From Dacryopinax spathularia (lineage: Eukaryota; Basidiomycota; Dacrymycetes; Dacrymycetales; Dacrymycetaceae): a DNA stretch of 64,000 nucleotides. The notes below the pieces were generated by a model. The model was not told the origin of the DNA. It did not search any database and saw nothing but the letters and a program-made list of their open reading frames with translations. The position numbers and the translations under genes were made by a program. Position 1 is the stretch's first letter. Every line of letters begins with the position of its first letter. Where the stretch lies: contig JBBPFI010000014.1 of NCBI GenBank assembly GCA_037974965.1, positions 434,001 to 498,000 of the forward strand, read 5' to 3'. Below are positions 1 to 11,082 of this stretch, one piece after another.

Positions 1-1
1 A

Positions 2-526
2 CCCTTCCATGGAACGGTGGCTGATGAGCGAGATAGGTTCAGGGACTTCTTTGATAACCCTGCTCAGTCGAGCGGCGCCCCCCAAGCACTAGGCTTTGAT
101 GGGTTCTTCAAGGGCGCATATTCGTATCATTTCCATAATTTCTGGTGAGCATCCGTCCTGCCCTACCGTTTCGATGTGCACTGGCTAATGCGATGGGGCA
201 GGTGGATACCGTTCGACCCGTCAAGGAACTGGCCCGACCTGGGACCGCGGTTCATCGAAGGCGAGCGGAATGCGCGGCTGAAAGCTCAGGGCGGCGTCAA
301 AGCCGCAAACGGGAAGACGTCCACCTACACAGGCGTGATCAAGCCCACTCCCCCGCCCGCAGCTGGCGTAGGGCCACTGGAAGACGGCGAGGAAGCGGCG
401 TTCAAGGAGGAAGTCGTGACGGATGACGTGCGCGACTTACCATGGGCAACGGTGCTCAAGCGGACGTTTGAGAGCTATCTGAGGGGAGAGAGGCCGAACA
501 TGTATGGCGAGTGGATCCTCTGGTGA
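2..526 (+). CDS. C-terminal part of a GT69 (CAP59/CMT1-like) mannosyltransferase, 5' end outside window
   Basis: Two exons are visible, 2-144 and 202-526, joined by a 57-nt intron that begins GTGAGC and ends CAG; the frame is kept and the protein ends YGEWILW. The stretch across the junction reads SYHFHNFWWIPFDPSRNWPD, followed by LGPRF. From memory this resembles the C-terminal end of the fungal GT69 family (CAP59, CMT1: alpha-1,3-mannosyltransferases of the secretory pathway that act in capsule or cell-wall glycan synthesis). Only the last ~155 residues are here, so the catalytic region cannot be checked. The tail after the conserved block is polar and variable. Family assignment is moderate; the exon structure is well supported. 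Confidence 0.5.
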
Positions 527-1094
527 TCCCCGTGCGCGATGCGCCTTTTTGGTATCTTTCCCCTCTTCTTCGGCTGTCCGTGGCACCTTGCCTCTCTTCC
601 TTCCTGTTTACCCTTCGTCTCCTCCCGTTTTCGGTCTTCTCGCCCTGTCCTCATCCCGGACTTGCTCATGACGCGATGCTCAATGACTTTCCCCTACCTG
701 CATGACCTCCTACCCTCCTACCCTCTTCTCCTTACTCGCTAGCCGCTACCTGCCCTCCCGGCACTACCTCCTTCTCCCTGCCGGCGCTGCCGTCAGGCTG
801 CCCGCTGCCCCGCTGTTCGTCCTTATCACGCCGTATAATCCAAGTACTTCCCCGGGTCCATACAATCTCTCCTAAATATTATGGCATACCCAATCTTGCA
901 CATACTGCATTCTGCACGTTCTTCGGACTGTTCGGACTCTGACTTGGGACTCGCACATGGGAGATCTAAATACTTCCTTCTTCCATTTTGTTTGATTCTA
1001 CAACAACAACTTCGACCACCTAAGACCCTCGCAGACTTGAAAACCCAGCAACGCCCCCTGCGAGTAACCGATGCTATGGCCGAGTGTGTGCTGC
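527..1094. other. intergenic, convergent 3' ends
   Basis: This lies between the ends of the GT69-like gene (+) and the epimerase gene (-). It is CT-rich with short pyrimidine tracts. I see no credible gene in it. Confidence 0.6.
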
Positions 1095-2197
1095 TCATGC
1101 GAACTTGGCAGCAAGCTTGTTCTGCGCAGTCATAACGCTCTCCTTAAGCTGCCTAATCACAGCCGCCGCGTCCTGAGCCCCGAAGATCGCAGTCCCAGCA
1201 ACGATCACGTTGCTCCCTACGACCAATCCCATCAGCATCATGCTCAAGCCTCCCAGCAGACGAGTGCAGGAAGAGAAGGAGAGGTGTCGCGGGCAATACG
1301 TACCTGCCTCGGCACACACGTCGATCGTTTTCGGGCCTACGCCGCCGTCTACTTCGATGTTCTTGTCCGGGAACCGGGCGCGCAGCTCGGCGACTTTGGG
1401 CACGCAGCGCTCGATGAACTTTTGGCCTCCTCGGCCTGTAACCACTCATATTAGAGCCTGTATGTGAGGGAAAGGGGACATGGGGAAGGCGTACCGGGGT
1501 GAACGGTCATGACTAGCAACATATCTGCTGCGGAGCCCACTTCGTCGGTTATTGCCGTGCTGGGCGTGTCCGGAGAGATCGCAACGCCTGCCAGCATATT
1601 ACGGCTCTTGATCTTCTTGATCACAGCCATCGGGTCCGCTGCACCAAGCTATCAGTTCGCTATCCTTCTGAAATATAAACAGCAGAGCGGGGTAGTGGGC
1701 GGAGAGGCTGGAGAGAGATGGAGAAGAATGGGAAGAGAACGCACAAGTAGCCTCAATATGGAAACAGTACAACGCTCCACCAGCATCCGCAATATCGTCC
1801 ACCCATTGCAGCGGGTTAGAGACCATCATATGACAGTCCATGAAGATGTCCGGGATGGCCTTATGCACGCAGGTGAGGACGGGTGCGCCTATACACCTTG
1901 TGAGCTCTTCATGCCAGCGTGGTAGAAGGGAGGGGACATACCCATGGTGATATTGGGTACGAAATGCCTTATCCTCGCTCAGCTCGTTCGGACAGACACA
2001 TATACTCGGGAAGAACGTACCCGTCCATGACGTCTACCCATACCTGTCAGCGCACAGTGCAGGAAGGTAGGAGGTAGGCACGCACCCATATGTAACCACT
2101 CTGCTCCATCCTTCATCATCCGCTTACACTCGGCCGTCAGGTTGCCAAAGTCCGAGGCCAGGACAGAGGGCGAGATGATAGGCTTGAGCATCGGCAT
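1095..2197 (-). CDS. RPE1: ribulose-phosphate 3-epimerase
   Basis: Cytosolic enzyme of the pentose phosphate pathway that interconverts D-ribulose 5-phosphate and D-xylulose 5-phosphate on a TIM barrel. Seven exons: 2086-2197, 2021-2033, 1942-1967, 1745-1888, 1495-1638, 1304-1435 and 1095-1216, giving 230 residues, the usual family length. Visible signatures in order are [14 protein letters not shown] near the N-terminus, [16 protein letters not shown] across the first three junctions, [26 protein letters not shown] and the phosphate-binding end VAGTAIFG. The start at 2197 is the first ATG in frame; an upstream TTG is not needed. The second exon is only 13 nt and the third 26 nt, which automatic gene finders may miss. 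Confidence 0.95.
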
Positions 2198-2595
2198 CTT
2201 GCACAAGTTTCAACCAGCAAAGAAGGGAGAGAAGAGAAGCTGGGGGGCTAGATATATGCTAGGACAAGATGTAGGCTGCTTCCTCCAGCAGTTAATGGTG
2301 ATTAATAGGCTCTTCCGGGCGCTGCCAGGGGCACACCAGCTCTGGAGGAGGGCACAGCCACCGTATTGTCGACGTCATCATCAGTTTCCTGGCCAGCGAA
2401 GGGTGCCTTCCGGAAGGTCGACCTCGCAGGTGAATTCCGACGCAACTTGGCATCGTTAAATTCCCTTACATTCATCTCAAATGGACTACACCAAGGCCAT
2501 AGCAGAGTCGTGCACAGCGCACGGCAGATCTGTTCTAGCCATCTGATACTAGTGATGCCAGACTCGCGGCTCGCGGGCTCCCGGCAGCGTCCTCC

Positions 2596-3595
2596 TCACT
2601 CCTGGTTCAACCAATCCCCCAAATACTCCAAATACGCGTCCCCTTCCTCTATCCAAGGCACATGACTGCTCCCCTCCCACATCTTCTCCGTCACACGCTC
2701 AATCCCACCTTTCTCGACATACGGCCTTTGGACGAGCGGGCCTGCTTGATCTTCTTTGCCGTAGGTGACGAGAGTCGGGACTTGGATGAGGGGGAGACGG
2801 TCGATGATGGACCAGGATTTGAGCGGGCCGGTGATGTTGAATGCTGCTGGTCCCAGCCTGCTCATCGATTAGTCTGCGGGTTTCTGTAGACAGGAGGGGG
2901 AGAGGAGGTGGACGGGTATGTGGGAGGGGGGAGACGCACAGAGCAGTAGGCACCGTCGGATCCTTTATGACCTGGGCAAAGCTCGCCCCCAACACCTCCG
3001 GCCACGGCTGCATCGTACAGAGGTGCTTGGAATAATACATCCCCACAGCAGCCCTATACTCCGGCGCATCGGGCGTCCCCTCCCTCTCATGTTTCTCGAT
3101 CGCCTCCTGCGCCTCTTTCGGCAGCTCGCCGATCTGCCGGTTGGTATTCTCGATCCAGAGCTGCATGGAGGGGAATGAGTCGGTCAGGACGAGATGCTTG
3201 AGTCCCTTCGGTTGCCGAGCGGCCCATTCCTGCGCTAAGATCCCGCCCCAACTATGCCCCAGGAGGTCGTACTCCTCCACCTTCAAATACGACAGCAGAT
3301 TCTCCAGCTCAGACAGGAAGAGGTCGATCGTCCAGAAGTCGACGCCCTTCTCGGGCAAGTGAGTCGACTCCCCGGATCCGATCTGGTCGTAGAGGATCAC
3401 GGGGATCTTGTGCGTCTCCCAGAGCTTGGAGAGCGGGAGGAGGTAGATGTGCGAGACGGACGGGCCGCCGTGCAGCGCTATGAGCGGTCTGTGCCCTGAT
3501 GTATCCGTGGTGGGGAGGGTGCCGAATAGCTTGTAGGAGGTTTGGTAGGCCCCGAAGGGGATCGTACCGCTCTGAGTGGGCTTGTAGGCGTCCAT
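2596..3595 (-). CDS. alpha/beta hydrolase, proline iminopeptidase-like (peptidase S33 family)
   Basis: Two exons, 2940-3595 and 2596-2857, give 305 residues, the normal size for proline iminopeptidases and their fungal relatives. The oxyanion motif is HGGPSVSH, followed by DQIGSGES, the nucleophile elbow GHSWGG, an acidic residue in GKEDQAGP and the C-terminal histidine in SSHVPWIEE, so the Ser-Asp-His triad is complete. The family releases N-terminal proline or hydrolyses related amides and esters; the substrate here is not known. The start at 3595 is the first ATG; a GTG 42 nt upstream is not needed. It points away from the dynamin-like gene at 4808, with 1.2 kb between them. Confidence 0.88.
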
Positions 3596-4807
3596 CGTGC
3601 TGCAAAGAGTGCGAGTATGCGCTCCTGTCGATCTCACCCAGGCGAAGCCCAGTTATAGCCGACCAGAGACGTTCTCATGGCCGTAAGGGATCGCTCCTGC
3701 TGACCAAGTATATTGTTTCAGCCCATGATGAGCTCCAATAAACAATATGAAAGGTTGGCCATCTGGTTTTGAGCAATGTGAACGCGGTGGTTTGGGTCTG
3801 AGACGGAGACACTGCCCTCGGCGGGCGGGAGAGTCGCGCCTTACATAACCTTGAGATTGGAATTTGAGCGACGATCAGTCAGTGTTGGTTCTGTCGGCGC
3901 CGTAGCCAAATCATATAATTGGGATACAGGGGGATTAGAACGCCGTTTGAATGATTGACATATTAATTACCAGGCGTCCATTTCAAGCACATACAGCCAT
4001 GACTGAGGGAACAAAGTCACGTGACCGCATACAGACTGTAACGCGTCGCGCCTGTTGATTGCCAGCCCATCAACCAGCCTTACCATCATTTCCCTTCACC
4101 CTCGTTTGGCGAGCCCAACAATGCACATCGAACAAGTCACCACATCGAACAAGTCACTTTAAAAGCACAATGGAGGTGTTCTCCTCAGTTCGGGATCTTG
4201 AGCTGTCAAGTCCTGCACTGTAGGAGAAGAGTCGGTCGCTGGATCTGGACTTGCGTCTCGTGCCCGGTGAAGGGCATTTTCAACCATGCTGGCTACTGTA
4301 TCATCGGCTTGTTTGTGTCTCGTTGGGCTTTGGAGTGGCTTGTCTTGGGCTCAGGTCATGAGGAGCCTTGTTTGCGGGCAGACTAGCTTGCTCGTTGTAC
4401 GACCCCTCTTTGGTAGCTGCGGGACTTGGCGCTTGTCCAAACGTTACCCACCGCCCGCCCAACCTACTCGAAAGCGGGCGCCAACATCGTATCTCAGATG
4501 ATGCACTTACCGCACGCTTGTGGATAATGGCGAGCTGAACTTTCGGCAGTGACAGACGATGAAGAACCGAAGACGTGGTGCCCAGGCAGCCCGGTGAAGG
4601 GGGAAGCCCTATTTCCGCCGCAGCTGTGATCTTCGCTCTTGACAAGGCTTGTTATTGTCGCCATGCGCGATCCACGCGTATTCGGCATGTCTCCTGTTGT
4701 GTCTATAAACATACAGGATTGCCTCGCTCCTGTCATAGCTCGCTTTGAAGCAACATCTTGCCTTTCGCTCAGCTTGATATCCTTGTCAATACGCCACTCC
4801 CATCCTG
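3596..4807. other. divergent intergenic region
   Basis: About 1.2 kb between the divergently transcribed hydrolase (-) and dynamin-like (+) genes. It presumably holds both promoters. A short direct repeat, ACATCGAACAAGTCAC, occurs twice near 4125-4158. No supported gene. Confidence 0.5.
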
Positions 4808-7700
4808 ATGAGCGAGCCTCACCTCGCTTCCGCGCAGCGGAACGCGGACATCTCTCAATCCTTGTATGCGCTGCACACACGCCAATTGTTCGACGTCGTC
4901 GACGAGATTCGCGATATTGGAGGGCAGATCGATCTTGAGCTTCCCCGTATCGTTGTCATTGGAGTGCGTTTCGTCCTCCGTTCGGTCCACACAAACTCAC
5001 AGCGTCTATAGAATCAATCGGCCGGCAAGAGCTCGTTGATCGAAGCCATCGCTCGTGTGCGTATCTCCCGGTGTCACCCAAGATGTCGGGCTAACCGAGT
5101 TTGTTAGATCAATGTTCCTCGCGGCAGCAACACGACTACACGCTGCCCTATGGAGGTGCGGCTGCGGAGCAGCAGCGATCCATGGCAATGCGACATCAGC
5201 CTCCGCTACTCGTATGATGAATACGGGTCGGAGAGCTCCAACCCTATCATCGTTAAATTTGGGCCGACTTTGACCGATCCAAAGCAGGTCGACGCGATGC
5301 TGCGCAGAGCGCAAGCTGCGATCCTGAACGATGCTCATGATGCTACACCGTATCTAGCGGTGAATCCTATGCAGCTCCAGGAATCCGACTTCAAAAGGCA
5401 GTTTTCGAAGAATGCGGTCTGCATTGCCGTCTCAGGTCCTGAGCTGACAGACTTGACCTTCGTCGATTTGCCTGTAAGCCCCGGACTGCTGCAGCGCGTG
5501 TCATCTGCTGAAATATAGCATATAGGGTATCATCCAGCATCATGCGACTGATCCCAGCCTTGTCGACTTGGTCAAATCGATGGTGAGGGAGAATATCAAC
5601 GACCCCGCGGCATTGATCCTGTGCACCATCACTATGAAAGGTTGGCCGATCCGCATAGCGCTTGACCGTGGGGCTCACGGGCTATCTCGTCTCAGACGAT
5701 CCGGAGAACCAAGCGGCGCTAAGCGAAGCCAAGAAGGCTGATCCGGATGGAAAGAGAACTATCGGTGCGTTGCCTCTAATCATCGCGCAGCGGATGTGTA
5801 CCGACCCTCCCTTGCCCGCTTCGGCACTTAGGCGTGCTGACGAAGCCCGACACGCTCCAGACAGGCGAAGAAGCGCAATGGATCGCCGTTCTGAAGAACG
5901 AGGGAAAGCATCGCTTGAATCTTGGCTATTACATCACCAAGCAGCGTACGCAAGAGGAAGTGAAACAGGATATATCCTTCGAAGAAGCTCGCAGAAACGA
6001 GGTTGCCTTCTTCCAGGCCGTCGATACCTGGCGCAACCTTCCCAACAGCGTCCGGGAGCATGTAGGCACCGCGAGACTCACTTTCGCGCTCAGCTCCCTA
6101 TTGTCGGAACGGATCAGAGATTCGTACGTACTCGCTTACCCCTTTCGACGTTGGAAACTGGCTGAACTCGGTCTGAGGCTTCCGGATATATTCAATACAA
6201 TCAACGAGTCACTACTGGACATCGACAAAGGACTCCGCGCTCTTGGCTCAGGTCCTTCGACGAATCCCATTGCAGACACCATCGGCCTCTGCAATCGTTT
6301 CAGAAGCATTCTGCAAGGCTATGTACTGGGAGATGAAGGATTCGAGGCTCTCGTGCAGAGTAACAACGCGGCCTTTGCGGACTTCAAGCGCGCCATACGG
6401 AGCACCGCGCCGGTGTTCCTCCCGCATACCCAGAAGGAAGTGTCTCGAAACGGGGAATACATCGAACCGGCAGATATTCTTGAGGACCTGCCCGTACGCA
6501 ATACGGCAAAGAAATTCGACCTTCAGCAGGTGCGGAAGAATATCAAGGAGTAAGCCAAAGCATCGCCCCGATACTTCTCATTCTTGCATGCTGACGACTA
6601 TAGTGCATCCACACGAGAACTCCCTTTCAACGTGCCGTATGCCGTCAAAGTCCGTATGATGCTGTTGCCCATCAAGGACTGGCAGAAGCTCGTGGATCAG
6701 TGCTTTGGTAAAGTTCATCCCGACGTCACCCACTTGGTGGAATCAATAACGGAGAAGGTCTTCGGAGGATATGATCAGACGTCGCTCATTCTTCGCATCA
6801 GGTGCGTTCGTGTACGATCTCCACCTCGTCGACTGACTCCAGTTTTAGGGACCTCGTCACCCGCCAGCTTGCAATTCTCGTGGGGGAAACCCAGGTCGCT
6901 TTGAGACTTCTCGTCAACATGGAAGCACAGGGACCTGCTACCCAGAACTTGCATTACTTCTCCGCCATTCGGGAGAAGCTCATTGCTCATTACCGCAACG
7001 AGAGGCGCCTGTGTGTAGCGCCACCCGCCCCAATAGAGCCACACGCTACAGAAGACCGAAAACCTGAGGAAAACGATCCGTACGATCTGTATCCCCCTTC
7101 GCGTGCGCCCAGTCCAGTCGGAAGCATGTACCGCGCATACAGGTATTCGCCGCCCAGACCAGCCTATACGCCGCCTATTCCACCGGAGCCGCCTCGCAAG
7201 GTTCTCATCAGTCAAGTGATCAGCAACTTGGCATTGCTAGGTTATTCGGGAATTACAGAAAACGATCTCGCGAAACTCAGCACCGACGATGAGTGGGCAG
7301 AAGAAATCACAGTCATGGCTGAAACCCGAGCATACTTCCAAGTAAGACTTCTGTTACCGCACGCAATTTCTGCTAGCTGACCTAGCATATATTTCCAGGT
7401 GGCCTATAAGGTATGTTAAGGAGATATCCCTGCTTGTTCAAAACTGATCCGATATCTCAGCGAATCATCGATACCGTCCCGCAAGCGATCGACTTCGTCT
7501 TTGTTCGCCCACTGGCGGAGAGTTTGCATAAAGCCATAATTGCGGGATTGGACTTCGACAGCCCGGATGCGCACGAACGATGCAGGGGCTACCTGGCCGA
7601 GAGCGCACAGAAGGCACAGACCCGCCGACGACTGCACGAAGATAAGGAGCGATTGGAGAAGGCCCGAAAGGCGTTGGAGGCCATCGGATTCGGTAGTTGA
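4808..7700 (+). CDS. dynamin-like GTPase, copy 1
   Basis: Large GTPase of the dynamin superfamily (membrane remodelling; also resembles Mx-type proteins). Eleven exons: 4808-4963, 5012-5056, 5108-5473, 5526-5640, 5696-5764, 5832-6123, 6178-6549, 6604-6801, 6849-7341, 7399-7410 and 7461-7700, totalling 785 residues with every junction in frame. G1 is GNQSAGKSS, G2 lies in SNTTTRCP, G3 is VDLPGI and G4 is TKPD. A helical middle/stalk region follows, and a GED-like segment ends the protein. No PH or proline-rich domain is visible, so it is not a classical endocytic dynamin. Exon 10 is a 12-nt micro-exon encoding VAYK. Two paralogs with the same exon plan lie at 29485-32420 and 34172-36994; this copy is closest to the first. 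Confidence 0.92.
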
Positions 7701-8544
7701 GAAGGAGGGGTCACATGAAGGAGACCACCCTCAGTATTCCAGTAAGCGGGTTGCCCGGAAGCATGTGAGGGTTATCGCCGCCGCAAGCGAGGTCCGACAG
7801 ACAGCGCGCTCGCTTGATGTTCGATAACTTGTTTTTGTCATGTATCTGCCTTATGTGTAGAACATGCTTATGCGCAATCAAAGATCATCGTCATTGGTTC
7901 CGAGATTTCCTCATCTGTTTGTCAGATAGTTGATGCCACGCGTGCCACGGAATGATGGTGAGGGAGAAGAAGATCGGGCATGAGAATTATCCCCGAATCT
8001 TCCGCCGACGTACTGATGGCATCCGACGACAGCGGCAGGGGTTCTCAGACTCGGACTCACTGGTCGCCAGCTCGCCGGGTGGTGGTCATCATGCCAGCGC
8101 ATCGCATCGTCCATCACCCGCTCATCACGTGCAGCGTGGCCCTGCCCTTGTCGCGGAGAGGTGATGGATAAACGGTTTAAGATTGCATTTCTAGTGGGAC
8201 AACACAGACACGTACTGTACTGCCGTGTTGCGATAGAGTACACTGGTGCACTGTCCGAGCCGCGAAGAGATAGAAAGATTGTGAGGCAGTGTATGCGCGC
8301 GGGAGGAGGGAATGACTGGCCAGACGGGTGACGGCATATATGCGCCCAAATCCACGATGATGTCGGTGATGGTCAGAGGCGAGGCGAGCGATGAGACCCC
8401 GTCCTTCCGATGAGAAGAACAGGACGTGCTGTATAAGGCGTTGAGAGAGGGAACGATGAGCGGAGATAGGATGGGATCGCTCATGGGAAGCTGGAGGGTT
8501 GTCAGAAGGTGGAGACGGGAAGGAGGTGCATATATGCGCACTAA
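7701..8544. other. intergenic, convergent 3' ends
   Basis: Sits between the 3' ends of dynamin-like copy 1 and the SPF30 gene. No coding signal stands out on either strand. Confidence 0.5.
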
Positions 8545-9326
8545 TCAGTCTTCCACCTCGTCGATAGCGTACTTGTGCTTCCCAATTGTCGTATAGGATG
8601 TCATCCCCTTCCCTGACCCAGTCACACCAACTGCGAATACATCAATAAACAGAAACAGGAAGAGGTGTGGGCGTGATACGCACCTTTGCCCAGTGGGTTA
8701 TCCGGCGTCTTGAAGATACTCTTGCCCGAGATGCCGGCAATCTCGATACCCTTCTTCTCGCTCTTCTTCGCAAACTTCTTCCAAGCCTGCTGCTTTTCCT
8801 GCTGCTCCTTGGCCTTCTGCGCCCGTACCTCCAGCTTCTTCTCATTCTTCTTCTTCTTCCTTTCCCTCTCCTCCTCCTCTTCCTTCGACAGCTTGCGCTT
8901 GGCGTCGTTCTGCCCCGTCTTCCACGATGCGTCGTGCGTAGGAGGTCGGATCTCGCTCGCCTTGACGATCTCGGTGTCGGAGTAGCCTTTGAACAGCACA
9001 GTATAGAGGCGGTTCGACTCGCTGCCGCCTACCGCAACGATCTTGGCCGGGTACCACTTGCCATCGCGCGCGTACTTGGCTTCAACATCGTTACCCGGCT
9101 TGAAGCTGACTTGGAGCGTCGGGTTACTGGACGATGCTTTCGCTGCTGATGCCTTCGCCTTGGCAGCCGCGATAGCTTCCTGGGCGAGCGCCTTCTGGGC
9201 GAGATCGATAAGCTCCACGAGCTCTGTTCGTAATGACTTCAGCTCTGCGTTGTCGGGATCGGCCGAAAGAGCAGCATCGACCTGTGCCAGCTGTGCCTGG
9301 TACTGCTCGAGCTCCTGTCGATCCAT
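8545..9326 (-). CDS. spf30: SPF30/SMNDC1-like Tudor-domain splicing factor
   Basis: Nuclear spliceosome assembly factor; the Tudor domain of this family binds dimethyl-arginine on Sm proteins. Exons 8684-9326 and 8545-8630 give 242 residues, close to the 238 of human SPF30. The N-terminus (LEQYQAQLAQVDAAL onward) is the family's helical region. The Tudor domain runs from about residue 80 to 135 and includes GNDVEAKYARDGKWYPAKI and the later LYTVLFKGYSD. A Lys/Glu-rich helix follows, and the last exon encodes GKGMTSYTTIGKHKYAIDEV, matching the conserved C-terminal motif. Start at 9326 is the only ATG before the conserved N-terminus. Confidence 0.92.
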
Positions 9327-11082
9327 CGTCTGTAGGTGTTAGGTGGAGATAGGGGGTTGATAGGACGGGCCGAGGGCAGCGAGAAGGGGGTATGACGAGC
9401 GTGGGAAGGGCACACCCGTCGGTTGAGCGCCTGAAAGTACCGATTGAGGCGTGCCGTTGCGTGTGCCGTTGAGGTGGATCAGGGACAATGAGCGAGACTA
9501 GAGTTTAGCTCCGTGCTTGGTAAGCAGAAGTGTTCAGATGGTTCCGCGTACCGCCACATTAGGGCAAAGGGTAGGTTTTTTAGCTACCGTACCTAAATTG
9601 CGTCAATTGAATTGGAACTTTTCATGAGACTAATGGACATCGGCAGAAGCAGGAAGACGAAAAAGATCTTTTTTGGTCTTGCCAGCCTTGTGTGATATGT
9701 TAGGTAAGCAGAGACTGCCACGTGTGGACCAAAAATGCTCCGGAATGGGCCTGGACGAAGGCCCAAACATGGACGGGAAACACCCTCCGGTAGCGCGTTC
9801 CGAGGAGCGGAGAAGGGACCGCTTGCAGGCTGGCAATCTGTGTGTGGTAAGTGGGGCTTCGGGCAGCGGTCCGTTAACGCGTTGTGCCTTGGACCCGCGG
9901 CTAGCCATCCGGTCGGTCTCTCTCACGCTCTGACAGCTTACGCATTGAACACGAGTTCGCCCATCGCCAGCAACACTCGCTTCTGACGGCAGTCCGACCG
10001 GTTTTGCGACAAGTTTGGGACTCCATGCCACGGGTCCACCAACACATGCGAAATCAAAACGTCCTCGCCAAAACAGAATACCTGATCGCACGCGAGATGA
10101 CGCGGTGAGCGCGGGGAGTCCGGAGCTCGGCGCATGATCCCCGTCTGCCGAGCCTTTTTCACCACTTTGATCGCAATTCGAACCAGATATACTCATCCTT
10201 CCTCCTTCTCATGCCGGCGGTGCAGACCAAAGATCTTCACCATCATCCCGGACCTTCCCACGTTATCGTCTTTTTCTACGGGCAGAAAGGACTTCCTCTT
10301 CTGGCCGATTGCCGATTCCGCGCGTCTTGCCCCTCAACCCTTCCTCACCGCGCGCTTCTTTCGGCCCTTTCCCTTCTCTTCCTTTCCCTTCCCACCCTAT
10401 CCTCCTTCTCGTCCTGCTGCACGCGTCTCCTTTTGTCCTCTTCACCTTCACCTCGGGCTAATTAAGGCGACATATCCTCCTCACCTTATTCTCCTCCAGC
10501 ACCAACATCCTGGATCCATCGGTAACATCGCTTAACATCGAACCGACAGCTCTCACACCCGCTTCTTTCCGGGACGCACTGCAGGGACCGTGGGAGCTCG
10601 GCATCCCGCCTTTGGCCTCCCCCTGGCCCCTCTTCCGTCATCGTTGTTGTTAATTATTGTTCTAGTTGGATCTGCAGCTTGTCGCCAGCCTCGGAGTTAA
10701 CCTGTGGCAAGTTTTGCCACCCAGTCCCGATCCACATTCAAATAACCGCGGGACCGATTCTCAGGCGCGCGTGCACTATCCAACCTGCCCTCAGACGACC
10801 ACGGTGAGAAAATGCCTTAAAGCGTTACAGGCTCGACTCCACCACGACGTGTTGCAACTTGTTCTTCAGCTTCTCTCACGGTCAGCTAACGACCCTAACC
10901 TTCAAGTCTCACGCGGACAACCTTCAACAATAGGCTCGACAATCCCTTAAGAACGCGAGGACTTGCTCGGTCTGTCTTTCTTTTTCGACCCTCTCTTCTA
11001 CGAACTTCGAATCGTCACGAAAGATCCGGAATCCTGCTGCCAGGTCTACAACTTGCATTCTCAGTCCTGCCGTGATACCAAG
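9327..11082. other. long divergent upstream region of SPF30 and the CSL gene
   Basis: About 1.75 kb without a supported gene. From about 10300 to 11080 it is rich in CT tracts and probably includes a long 5' leader for the CSL gene. Short ORFs here lack codon structure or family resemblance. Confidence 0.45.
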
